Of a DNA stretch of 64,000 nucleotides, positions 37,032 through 47,840 are shown in pieces; position 1 is the stretch's first letter, and every line of letters begins with the position of its first letter. The position numbers and the translations under genes were made by a program. The notes under the pieces were generated by a model that made no database searches, was not told where the DNA came from, and saw nothing but the letters and a program-made list of their open reading frames with translations. This DNA is from Eumeta japonica (Eukaryota > Arthropoda > Insecta > Lepidoptera > Psychidae): assembly GCA_005406025.1 (NCBI GenBank), contig BGZK01000006.1, positions 496,001-560,000 on the forward strand, in the 5' to 3' direction.

Positions 37032-39459
37032 GTTAAGTGCTATGTACAACGTTTGATTCATCACATTCAGAAGGTCTTTTTGTATTTTAACGTAAAAAGG
37101 TCGGCTTTTAGCTAGAACAGAGGGTAAAGCTATCTCTAAAATTGACATACAAATAAGTAGAGTGATTATGTTCATCTATGGCAATTGATTCAGCGTATTA
37201 AAAAAAATTCTTTTGGTGTGGCACAGGAACGAGAGTAGACACAAAAGTGGTACGAGTTTTAGTGAAATTGTCAATATCGTTTTATCTCACGCATTTAAAT
37301 AGGAATGAGTTGAATCGCGGGTAAACGCTAGTATTCCACTACAAACTAAACTTTTTGTTCCAACTGTTCGTGAATGAATCAATTACGATATGCATTTGAC
37401 GTAGAACACTACACCTTATCACAATAGTATACTTTGAACCGATGGCGTTTTTACGTTAATAAACAAAACGCAAAATTAAAAATCCGCCAAACTTAAAAGC
37501 AGAATTAATTACTACCGGCCGACAGCAGCGGCCTAAAGTCGACAGTTACATTAAAAAAAACTACATTTCCCTCACGCAGCGGGTGTAGAAACGTTAGCTT
37601 GCACTTTTACATGACGCGCCGTTTACAAATAAAGTTATGTCACTCGCGTCATTTGCTTTGGCAGCTGTCATCGCGTTTAATAAACCTAATTATGAGCATT
37701 CGCTTATATAATGTTTATACATATTTTTCGGTCGTATACCGCGTAATGAAGTTGCTCTTAGATATAAATGTCTGCTCTAAGAAAAGGAATAGCTGGCTCG
37801 ATACGTGTCGATAACTTCTTATGTATATATTGTCGTAGAAAATCTTTCACTTTTTCTACCTTACCTTCTCCGACAGTACGGTATTATCGTGACTTTTTTT
37901 TAAGATAATTGATATTTGAAACTGCACATGAGTCCGGAGTACTGTTCGTACAGCGATACGATATGTCAAGGACGAATTGCGCATACGACGATGTAGGCGT
38001 TTTTTTTGCACATAGCTATTTGCGATTTATACTTTGTGTATTCTTTCTCAAATCCTCGTGTTCGTATTTAATAAGGTCGTAAACAGGTGAATCAGTATTT
38101 GACTTTTTTCCGATAACACAATTTATCGAACAAAAAAATTTAATATTTCGTGCACATTATGAACGAGACATAAACTATTATAGAACAATCGTTGTACCGA
38201 TGGTCCCCTATGGTATTTAGAAAAATAATCAATAAAATAAAAATCTAAGAATATAATTTTTTATTTAATCTCCTGTGACAAAATAAATAAAAAATAAAGA
38301 TCATATTGCACTGATGGCAAACGTTATACCACACAAACATTAAATAATAATCTAAAACAAATTATTAGGAACATCAAAACAGTTAGCAAATACTTGATAA
38401 ATACGTTATGTCATTAATGAAAGTGATAAAAAAGTGTTTTGAGGTCAAGCTGAACGGACAACGTCTAGATTACACAGCGGTCAGATTACTGCCTACTTCT
38501 AGATAATTGTTACCTATTATGTTACTATGTTTGGATGAAATTTTGAAAACTACAACTCTACTATATTGTGGAAATACGGAAATGGGTACTTGTGGTATGT
38601 TCTTGAAACTCATCACAAATAATCTTCAAATTAAGGCATTTATTTTAACATAAAGAACGATTTATTTTGTCATAGGTCGTTTTTCTTCATTTTGGACTGT
38701 ACCATATTATGTATGTAATTTATTCAACAAATCGAACAAGAGACTGATTATATTTTACGATGCGTTATAAATTATCAATAATGTTCCGATAGTTTATATA
38801 ATTAAAATAAATTATAAATATATTATTCATAAATTATAAAAGTAACGTGTGGCGTAATTTACACGTTTAAATTTTATCATAGTGCAAAAAAAAACTCGTA
38901 GTGTTTATCGTCTGTGTCATAATGTTCGTGTTGTGGGGTAGTTTCAATTAGTGTACATAAACTGAAATATAAGTAATAGTTACTTTCTAATGTAACACTC
39001 GTCCGCCGCCGCCCACGCATTTTGTCGTGACAGATTCAGCACAAACCTCACCCCAATGAATACCAGCATCACAAACATAGTGGCGACCCAAGCACAGACA
39101 CTTTTATGTACAACGCGGTCTGTATTCCGATGCAACACTGCTAGGTCTCTGTGTTGCCAAGAAGTGTATTATACATACAAGAGGCGAGAAGTATTAAGCT
39201 TTCGACGTCGTTATACACGTCGCAGTGAGAAGGTATTTTATACAATCGAAATTTAGTGCCAGGCTGAGCGCTTTTGAAAAAATATTAAATCCAAATCAGA
39301 TACCGATTCATAAATTGGGGCGACCATTAAGCTTTACGGCTTTTTGACACGAATGACACGTTTTTGACAATCATTTGGAAACGGAATGCACGGATCGATT
39401 GCACTTTAAAGAATATTAAAAAAGACAAGCGCATAAAATTATGCCGTATGAGAGATGCG
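37032..39459. other. AT-rich non-coding stretch
   Basis: No gene recognised. Short open frames such as 37599-37814 and 39056-39256 have no family resemblance. Confidence 0.5.
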
Positions 39460-39605
39460 AACGAGGCTTGCGCGCGCGCGTCGTACGCCCGAAGGACTCC
39501 GATAGCGAAAGTGTTGCTGCGTATACAGCGCCTCGCGAGAGACTGCCGAGCCGGCGCGGGCGCCGCCGGCCGCCACTCCGGTACCCTATCGGTTCACGTA
39601 ACCGT
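39460..39605. promoter_or_regulatory. CpG-rich island, possible promoter or first exon
   Basis: A GC/CpG-rich block (GCGCGCGCGTCGTACG, GCGGGCGCCGCCGGCCGCCA) with AT-rich flanks. Two overlapping plus-strand frames cross it, both Arg/Ala-rich and without recognisable protein character. A transcription start region for an unseen gene is the likeliest reading. Confidence 0.3.
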
Positions 39606-40781
39606 AGCTTTACGTTAACATATTTTAATACAATAGATAGAACGGCGACTGCGACGAGTATGGAAGTATTTTATGTATTTAAATCAGGAAGCCGATTACG
39701 AATTCAAGGTTGTCGCGTTCGGCGGTTGGTTTTGCGAGTGCAGGCGATCCAGTGCAGCGACCAGTTTATTAGACACGCATCGAAATCGATCCGTTAATAA
39801 TTTTGTTTAATTGCATTGCATTATTTATGACTTCCGTGATTTACCTAACATTCATAATTTTTGTGAGTACACTATATTTCTCGAACTATCACGTAATGGT
39901 ACTTATGGCCTTTATATTCTGGCATACGAGCCTCGAACACAGCGGCCGTAAGGCGATCTGTTCCTTCAAGTCAGTGTGACGTCATAACAGCAATATTGTA
40001 ATGGATATCGAAAACAGAGAATTTTATTTAATTACATTCATCCTAAGGCAAACAAAAGCAATTTCCAATTCTAAAATCCAATTCTAATGCGAATTATATG
40101 TCTGGTCTGATTTTGTTGTATATCGGCACACTCGCTGAATATTATTTGAAAATATTATCTTCATAGCCAAATATGAAGTTTGCGTGACTTATCGAAGTAA
40201 ACATTTCATCAATACCTAATGTTTTAGATACAATATGTTTAGAATTTTGTTAATTCTATTGGTTGTATATAACTAAAAATATGTTTTTTTGTATTATTAA
40301 ATAAATATTTCGTTACATATTTTTAATCTCATAGACATCACACAAATTAGATGTTAGGGAATGTAGTATAATTTCCTCGCATAAGTAAAACTTCGCTTAC
40401 ATATATAAATAACGTTGTTATGAAATAAAAAAAGTACAACACTTAATTTGTATGATGCGTGTGCGATGACGACAGCATGTGAGCAGGTTCAGTTTGCGCT
40501 AAAATCAGTTATGAAGCGGACTTATGTAGTTTTCATTCGTTACGCTTGTTATTCAAAAATAATCCAAGCGTGTCGTTAGCGGTCGTCTTATAAGAAAGGT
40601 GAATTTTAAATCGATTTTAATATTCAAGTGGTGAGAGAATGCCTTTCGGGAAGTAAATAAATTAAAATGCCATTCGGCATGCGAATTGGACGTGGATTTC
40701 TCGTTAGATTTTGGAAATGGCACCATTTCTAAACTAATTAGCCGAATTAGCTCATCTTCCAACTCGTTCTATATGACTTTT

Positions 40782-41386
40782 AGTCCATTAAAATGTTACA
40801 TTTTTTAGGCCTTACCTTGCGTTTTTTAGAGGACGTAATTTTATTTTTTTGATGTGGGGGTCAGTGTAAAGCTAAAAACAAGTTTGTGGGGTCGCCACCC
40901 TTGTCCCACGGCCGCCATCTTGAAAATAGGTTGAAATGGTATTTACGATATATCTCTTAAACTATTTATTTGATAAAAAAATTGTTAACATTTTTGTTAC
41001 AAATTAAATTCTCTAACTTTGGTCCAGTAACTTTTGTCGTATAACTATAAATAAAAAGTTATAAGCGAAAATCTTCAGAAATTCGAGAAAAAATTTATAT
41101 TTTTCGATTTAACTTTTTATCATTTTACGAAAAATTATATCTGACCATTTTGTAGATCGTTTTTGAGGAACAACTTTCATTCGCATCATTTTTTCATTAA
41201 GACAATAGTTAAGGTTTTACAGCGCTCGAAGTGAGTACTATTTTCAGTACTCTTAACTATACCTATATTATACGTGTGTACCTATAATATGTCATCAGTT
41301 ATTGATTGTTTTTTTACTTTATTATTATAATTTTTTAATTCTAAATTTTGCAATATTATTAAAAATAATTATTGACTCTTTTCACT
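40782..41386 (+). repeat. Left long terminal inverted repeat
   Basis: About 605 bases. Landmarks shared with the right arm are GGACGTAATTTTATTTTTTT, CCACCCTTGTCCCACGGCCG, GTAACTTTTGTCGTATAACT and ATCAGTTATTGATTG. The terminus has a small duplication or insertion (TTTTTTAGGCCTTACC) relative to the right arm. Confidence 0.9.
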
Positions 41387-41586
41387 CCATAACAGGATTT
41401 AACAATTATTGATTTTTAAAGTAATTTTAAATCTGATGGCCGTTACCGAGAATACTGTTCAGGTAGAAAATACCCAAGTGACCATGAGGGAATAAAAGAA
41501 CAGCTGCCTGCTATTGTTATTATTATTTCAAACCTCTGTTATTGTAAGAATAGCTCATAACATTGTGTTGAAGTTGTCGCCTAAGC

Positions 41587-42136
41587 GTGAACGTTTTTAT
41601 CTCTTTATACGGTGGTAATAAAGATGATAATTCTCTTGACAGCCTAAGATACAAACAATTCAAGGCAGTGACAAAAGTACATTTAATTTATCTTCACTTC
41701 CTCCAACACAAGACACAGCTCGCTTTCATACTTTCCGAGTCTACCATCAGGTCCAGTCGTGGCTTGGTAATTATAATGATCCCGAAGACTGGGGCTGGAA
41801 AAATGTGGAAAATTATTGATGCCAGTGCAGAACTCTAAACCTCTAGCACCCCCTGAGCTTCTAAAATTGATCTTTTGCAAATGCAAAGGAAACTGTGGAG
41901 CGATGTGTGGATGCCGAAAAGCAGGAATGAAATGTTCTGCAGTATGCTTCCATTGTTCTGGAGAGACTTGCAGCAACGTAATGGAACTCTCAGAATTAAT
42001 AAATGAAAATGACTTTGATGATGAACCGCCAACATTAACACTTCCTTCTCCAGTTCTCCCACTGGTATTTAATTCAGAAACCCGATCAGATGCTGAGCCG
42101 CAGCCTGGTCCATCGAAACGACTGAGGACGGAGTAG
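41587..42136 (+). pseudogene. Broken gene for a CXC (tesmin/TSO1-like) cysteine-rich protein
   Basis: Three frames in succession carry pieces of one protein family. Frame 1 (from about 41590) has FISLYGG, then SLDSLRYKQFKAVTK. A second frame (about 41690-41801) has SSLPPTQDTARFHTFRVYHQ and WLGNYNDPEDWGWK. A third frame (about 41800-42136) has MPVQ, APPELLKLIFCKCKGNCG, CGCRKAGMKCSAVCFHC and CSN, and ends at TAG. The order LYGG, LPPT...RVYHQVQ, WGW, then the CXC-type Cys cluster is known from multicopy uncharacterised arthropod proteins. Two frame changes (about 41675-41695 and about 41800) and the missing N-terminal part show decay. The protein has no assigned function. Its position, centred between the long inverted repeats, suggests it travels with the element. 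Confidence 0.8.
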
Positions 42137-42220
42137 TTCTAATTTAGAAAATCACCGTGGATTATGCCTATTGGGGATACCACGTAAAAAACCGCCTCTA
42201 GACTCTACCTCGTGGGTGGT

Positions 42221-42813
42221 GGGAAAGAGTCAATATTTAATTATTAATAATATTGCAAAATTTAGAATTAAAAAATTATAATAAAGTAAAAAAAACAATC
42301 AATAACTGATGACATATTATAGGTACACACGTATAATATAGGTATAGTTAAAGTACTGAAAAATAGTACTCACTTCGAGCTGTAAAACCTTAACTATTGA
42401 CTTAATGAAAAATGATGCGAATGAAAGTTGTTCCTCAAAAACGATCTACAAAAATGGTCAGATATCATTTTTCGTAAAATGATAAAAAAGTTAAATCGAA
42501 AAATATAAATTTTTTCTCAATTTCTGAAGATTTTCGCTTATAACTTTTTATTTATAGTTATACGACAAAAGTTACTGGACCAAAGTTGTAGAAATTTAAT
42601 TTGTAACAAAAATGTTAACAAATTTTTATCAAATAAATAGTTTAAGAGATATATCGTAAATACCATTTCAACCCTATTTTCAAGATGGCGGCCGTGGGAC
42701 AAGGGTGGCGACCACAAACTTGTTTTAACTTTACACTGACCCCCCCACACATCAAAAAAATAAAATTACGTCCTCTAAAGAACGCAACCCCAAATGTAAC
42801 TTTTCAATGGACT
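42221..42813 (-). repeat. Right long terminal inverted repeat
   Basis: Reverse complement of 40782-41386 over about 593 bases. Small differences from the left arm (for example an extra CCC run at 42740-42747 and loss of GGG in the GTGGTCGCC region) show independent decay since insertion. Confidence 0.9.
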
Positions 42814-43775
42814 ATTTTGTATTTGGTCTCCTTGAGGAACTTTGCAGGAATTTTGTAATATTATGTTCTATGTAGCCGAGGAGGTTCAGAAAATAACATT
42901 GAGATAACCATTTCAACCGTAACAGGGCAGCGCCGGAAACAAAACTTAATTAAATTAAAAGGAAAGAAGGTAATTAAAAGGAATAAATATCTGATACTGA
43001 AATTTGAAAAATTGATCTTGGAACCCAAATCGACGATTCCGGCCGCAGTCATGAAGTAGTCTAGTTCGCTAGTATTTCTGAAATAGCTCCTAAAAATTTG
43101 AGCGATAGCTCGTTGGACTCTGAATGACGTATAGAGTGTTTTAAAATATTTTATTACCACGTAAAAAAATGCAAAAGTTATAAAGAAATTGAGGTAAAAG
43201 AGAATATTTAATTTTTCGTTGATATTTAAAAAACTAAAAGCGATAACCAAATTCAACTGTTGTAAAAATAAATGGATTGTAATTTTTTATCATTAAAGAA
43301 TGCCTTTTTTCCATCAAAAAACAGTAATATGATAACAAATATTTATAACCATATTATTTTGGTTTTTAATTTTATTTTAGCTTTAAAAAATATAATAAGC
43401 AAAATAATTATACATAAATAGAGTTCCAAGAAGTAAAAATTTTATACGTCAGTTATTTAATTTTTTAAGCCAGTTACATATTTAAATTTGTCTTCGATAT
43501 GTAGTACTAACCTCACTGTGTAGTAACCATTCGTGATGAACATTTAAATTGATTATTTTGACCTAAATTCAGTTACAATAACAGTTGTAGAATTCAAAAT
43601 AGGTATTTGTTTAACTGAAGACAGAATCCTTTTCTCTAACAAACCATTAGTTTTAATCACCGTTTAGTGCAAAAATAAAATAAGGCAGTATACAGTATTT
43701 TCTGTTCAATACTGTATACAAAAAAATAATTGCGAAGTTAAAAATTTAATTCCTTCATTAGTTTCCGCCACCGGA
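42814..43775. other. AT-rich non-coding stretch
   Basis: No gene recognised. The 131-codon minus frame at 42861-43256 is Phe/Asn/Ile-rich, starts outside any conserved context and is probably chance. Confidence 0.45.
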
Positions 43776-43945
43776 TGTCGGTGGACATCTAGCAGTAACC
43801 AATCATCATTTTCCTCCTGGTTCATGTACGGACGGCCCCGGGTCACCTCCAGCCAACAGTGGCCCGCGACCTTCGCCAGGTGGTCGGTCGTGCGGGAGTT
43901 CGCGGTCGCCGCTCGAGGCCCTACCTTCCCGAACGATCACTACAT
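43776..43945 (-). other. Orphan coding-like segment in a CpG-rich island
   Basis: On the minus strand a frame of about 65 codons has strong G/C preference at third positions and plausible protein character. It reads KVGPRAATANSRTTDHLAK, then VAGHCWLEVTRGRPYMNQ, then EENDDWLLLDVHRHPVAETN, and stays open to about 43693. No ATG precedes the GC-rich part, an in-frame TGA sits just upstream, and no strong acceptor was found. It may be an exon with a missed splice site or a gene or transposon fragment. I do not recognise the family. Confidence 0.35.
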
Positions 43946-45686
43946 TCACGAGTGATGCGGCCCGGTCTATTTCCTCTTCTCTAATTGTGCGACAAATATT
44001 ATATATTTAAATTCAATCAATCTTAGTTGCATTACTTTTCAGAAATACGGCATCACGATATTCGAATACAATATTTTGAACATAAAATCTGTACGGCCGT
44101 TGACCCAGTCCCGACACATACGCGTCGCGTCTCCGGCGTATCAGATGACGTCCAAGCCAAGCCAACGTCACGACGTACCGCGTCGTTTGAAGATAAATGT
44201 ACTTTATTATATATTTATTCCCTCTGCTCCATAACTTTGTTGGACACTTTTAATCATTAAGTATGAGAGAATTGTACTCTCGTTACTCTAATAACCTTTA
44301 AAGTAATGGGTTACACTTATATAATGAAAATATAAACGATTAAAGTGTACAAGTACAACGCACGAAACTTTGCCGCTGTGAAGTTCGTCACGAAAACGTC
44401 GCAATGGCGTAAAATAGGATCACGGCGGAGGAAAAGGAAAGGTCGGGGAGCGTAACATCTGCGCAGTATATCATTTGCAGCCAATTCAGAGCGGCTAAGT
44501 TTCGTGCGTTGTATTGTACATAATTGCTAATTGACGATATTGTAAAGTTGTTTTTCTGTCAATTAGAGCGAGTTTAACCAGAGTTTCAAGGAGATGACAA
44601 CCAAAACACACATGATGTAACACCTTCACTGCAATAAGTTACATACTATTATATAACGCAGCACTGGATGATTAGTTACATAACGTGTCTCTGTCGCCGC
44701 GTGGCCGAGTCTCGCTCGTTTCATGTTCGACATTGAAATGTCGTAAATTCGTATATTTTTTAAACATATAATAAAATCGTAATGAAGCTAAATCTGTACA
44801 TTCAATATTATTTGAAAAAAGTAAGTGGTATGTACTATATACATAAACAAACTTCAAAACAGCTGCTTTTAAAATGTCTGTTTGTTTGTTTAAGCATCAT
44901 TTAAAAACTATCAGACCTATTTGAACAAAATTTTTGTGTTTTATTAACAGTGATCTACTCCTTGACTTAAGATACAATTTATCAAGCTACGTTACTTAGG
45001 GGCTAGACAGAGAGGAAATTCTATTTATTCCCCATTTTTAATTTTAAATACCTACAGAATAGATTTGCAGAAATGGTACCTAGCTAGTGTTAGATTGTTA
45101 ACAGTGCAATCTACAGCTACCTTATTTTTTTTAAATCAATACAGTTCTTGAAAAGGATGAAATCTCGATATAAAGGTCGTGGCTTTAAAGAAAACCATAA
45201 CATGACATTTAAGAACTTCTATGGGTGACGAAGGACAACGAAGAAATGAAGGACAGTTTTCATGTCCCTTTAAAAAGTTGTATGTTTCATAATCACCACG
45301 TGATCGAAGTTGCAGGCATCAGGTAATAAACTTATAAACACTTTTCTACACGTAAATATGAAACGACCTAAGTGCGAGTCGGACTCGCGTGAAGAGCGAT
45401 CCGTAGCTAACTGGACTATTTGTATTTAATATATTGTGTTTACGTCTGTCATTTTGGAGCCTACATGGTAAGTATACAGATTAAAGTATTATATTTTTAT
45501 TTTAAAGAATTATAACCAGACTATTAACATCTGGTTACGTATTATAAGTGATTAAACAGGATTACTTATCTAATTACAAAATGAATAATGACTTTTATTT
45601 AAGTATTTTTCACGTAAAAAACTTCTTTTTTTAATTCGAAAAAAGTCGAAATAATATTTGTGAACTAGAAAAACGAAAAGAAGAAA
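43946..45686. other. AT-rich stretch with one small repeat fragment
   Basis: No gene recognised. AAGTGCGAGTCGGACTCGCG at about 45370-45389 matches the end of the repeat family represented at 35243-36046, here as a short remnant. Confidence 0.45.
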
Positions 45687-46076
45687 GAGAGATGTACGAA
45701 CAGTGATGTTGGAAAGCGGTGTGATTTGAAAGAAGATGTAGTGACGGGAATAGAAAAAGGTATGTTGAGGTGGTTTGGTGATGTGGTGGTATATGTGGTA
45801 GTTTATTTCGGACATGGTCATCTGGAATGCAAGTAAACTGACAAAGTAAATCTATAGAGCGAAGTGGGTGATAGAAGGGTCGGCAAACATCGCTTTAGAA
45901 ATATTTATGCCGAGCAAATTAGTGGCATATTAGAAAATGGCCACATTCAAACTACACGAAACCGACGAGTTTGCATGAAAAGATCACGGACGTCGGTGAA
46001 GCAAGGAGACGAACTATGCAGAAATCTGTGGTCTCTGTCTACCGTTCAGGGCAAGAAGTGCAAGTTTTATCGATAA
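45687..46076 (+). pseudogene. C-terminal remnant of a non-LTR retrotransposon reverse transcriptase
   Basis: Two adjoining frames resemble the tail of endonuclease-reverse transcriptase polyproteins that are abundant in Lepidoptera. The first (45687 to about 45780) reads ERCTNSDVGKRCDLKEDVV, then GIEKGMLRWFGD. The second (45864-46076) reads MGDRRVGKHRFRNIYAEQ, ISGILENGHI, TTRNRRVCMKR and ends CKFYR before TAA. Known relatives contain GMLRWFGH and later a KGRPRKSYADHI...GIL...TRNRRACMKR stretch in this order. Between the two halves (about 45780-45864) the frame shifts and the sequence is degraded. It is 5' truncated, as is usual for non-LTR insertions. No function is expected. Confidence 0.75.
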
Positions 46077-47519
46077 ATAAAAACGAGATATAATAAAATT
46101 GACAGACAACAACTTGTAAGATAAGTCAACGTTTTTTGTAATCTCTTCCACTTTATCGTTCATAAAACTCCATTAGGTTAAATAAATAAATAAGTACATT
46201 AATTAGTCAATGTATAACCTAATGCTAATGTTTCGCATCAATTGTGAATTGGCGTGGATTGCATACCCGCTCAAATATGAGGACAAATTAGCTATTTTTT
46301 CCTTAACCATAATAAGAGAAAAAAAGGACGCGAGGTGTGGCAGATGCTCAGAAGTAAAGTAATGTAACTATAAAATGCCAAAACGCATATCAATCGAATA
46401 ACAATTACAGCTGATTTAAATATTAATGCAAATATTCTGTTTACAAATGAAACGACAAAAACGAAATGCATGCGCAGTTTGATTTTGTCAATAATTTAAT
46501 ATATATATCTGAGCGTTATTACTCATTAGCCATGATTATTAGACAGTACTGAGTTGAAAATAATATCGGGATCCTTTTCATGAATATGTTTGGTTGAAAA
46601 TAATGAGTAAATTGATATGTTCTAGACATATTCCAATATATTACGTGAATATTAATATTTCTTAAGTTCAAGCTTAAGCTGCTGTGACGTCATTTTATAA
46701 GCTCCAAGTACTTGACACAAATAGGTTGAAATTCCACACTTTCACTTGTCGGAGTTGTGATTAAAAGGAAAAGTACGTAGCTGTAAAATAAACATTATAA
46801 TTTAAAACTATTATTTTGATATTTGACTCGGCCGCGTGGTACTTGGTACGGTATTTAGAACCTTGTACCGAGTACCGCCAGGATCCACAACGACGTGTAC
46901 CTACCTGCGTCCATTCGATATATGTATAATAGCTACTCTGCGTGACCCTCGAGAATTAAAAAAGAAAATTAAGAAAAAAGCTCTTTGTTTTTATTAGTGT
47001 GATTTATTATTTTTGTATTATTTTCAATGATGTTATTTGATTTTGAATTTTAATTTTGAATTTATATATTATACTATTATGACTAGTAACTTAATTTATC
47101 TAATCGATATTAGAATTTCAACCACATTCATGCATTCAAAATAAACCAATAATGATTGCTGGTGCTAAATAGAACTACTCCCAAAACTTAATAAATTAAG
47201 TAATACCGAAAAATAAGAAATGATGAAAAAGTACGAATTCAGGTCAAGTTCTTTCCGATGATAGCAAATTTAACTATAAAAACCCAATTTCAAATAAATA
47301 TGTCGAAAATAAAATATTCCTCAATTAATTATATAAAAGATTAACGTGTAAGACATGTTTTACCAAGAAGTTGTAAATAAATCTTATAAAGTAATTTCAT
47401 TAGGTAAGAAACGTCCCTCTTTATTAACAAGGGTACACATGCGGACGATGCACTTTCCCGTGCAGAAAAATATACATAAATTTATCAAGAATGATTAGCA
47501 TTTCAATCTGAAATACAAC
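46077..47519. other. AT-rich stretch with one short inverted repeat
   Basis: No gene recognised. At about 46836-46878, GTGGTACTTGGTACGGT and ACCTTGTACCGAGTACCGCC form an imperfect inverted repeat. Confidence 0.45.
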
Positions 47520-47840
47520 TCGCAAATGCACGGCAGGCGTACTACATCGGTCGCCGCGAGTCGGCTTTAAGCTCACCTACATTCGAGACGCGCGGTGCTT
47601 ATTACCCAATAACGTCGTAACGGTTACGTCAGTGGAACATACAATAGGCAGGACGGAACGCGGCCGCGCCTGCGCCCGCGCCGGCGCGCGCCGCCGGCCT
47701 CCGTGTGCCGTGTTCCGTTTCCGCCGCGGCGAATCCGTTACGCAATCCGACTTTCCTTTTCGAGTTTTATATTTTTTGTGAAATTGCTCCGGCGTTGACG
47801 CGTCACCGGCCGTGCATGTGACGTGAAAATTAAACGTCGA
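47520..47840. promoter_or_regulatory. Largest isolated CpG-rich island, likely promoter
   Basis: The region rises in GC from about 47520 and peaks at 47655-47735 (GGCCGCGCCTGCGCCCGCGC, CGGCGCGCGCCGCCGGCCTC). It contains CRE-like TTACGTCA (47624-47631) and TGACGTGA (47818-47825) words. No long open frame crosses it. It lies in the long stretch between the myosin motor exons and the 729-codon gene, so it could be a start site for a gene on either strand or an internal promoter. No TATA box was seen. Confidence 0.45.

Larger units (their letters stand above)
40782..42813. mobile_element. 2.0-kb element with about 600-bp inverted repeats around a CXC-domain gene
   Basis: Left and right arms are reverse complements over about 600 bases, from AGTCCATT (40782) inward to about 41386 and from AATGGACT (42813) inward to about 42221. 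Only scattered mismatches and short indels separate them. Between them lies the broken cysteine-rich gene. The ends read AG...CT; the 6 bases outside are ACTTTT on the left and ATTTTG on the right, at best a decayed target duplication. Long arms, AG ends and possible 6-bp duplication are reminiscent of Polinton/Maverick elements, but no polymerase, integrase or capsid gene is present. A foldback or deleted derivative is therefore as likely. Confidence 0.85.

Noticed and set aside
42861..43256. 131-codon minus-strand frame
   Set aside because: Phe/Asn/Ile-rich, AT-driven composition, no domain or codon bias; chance frame.
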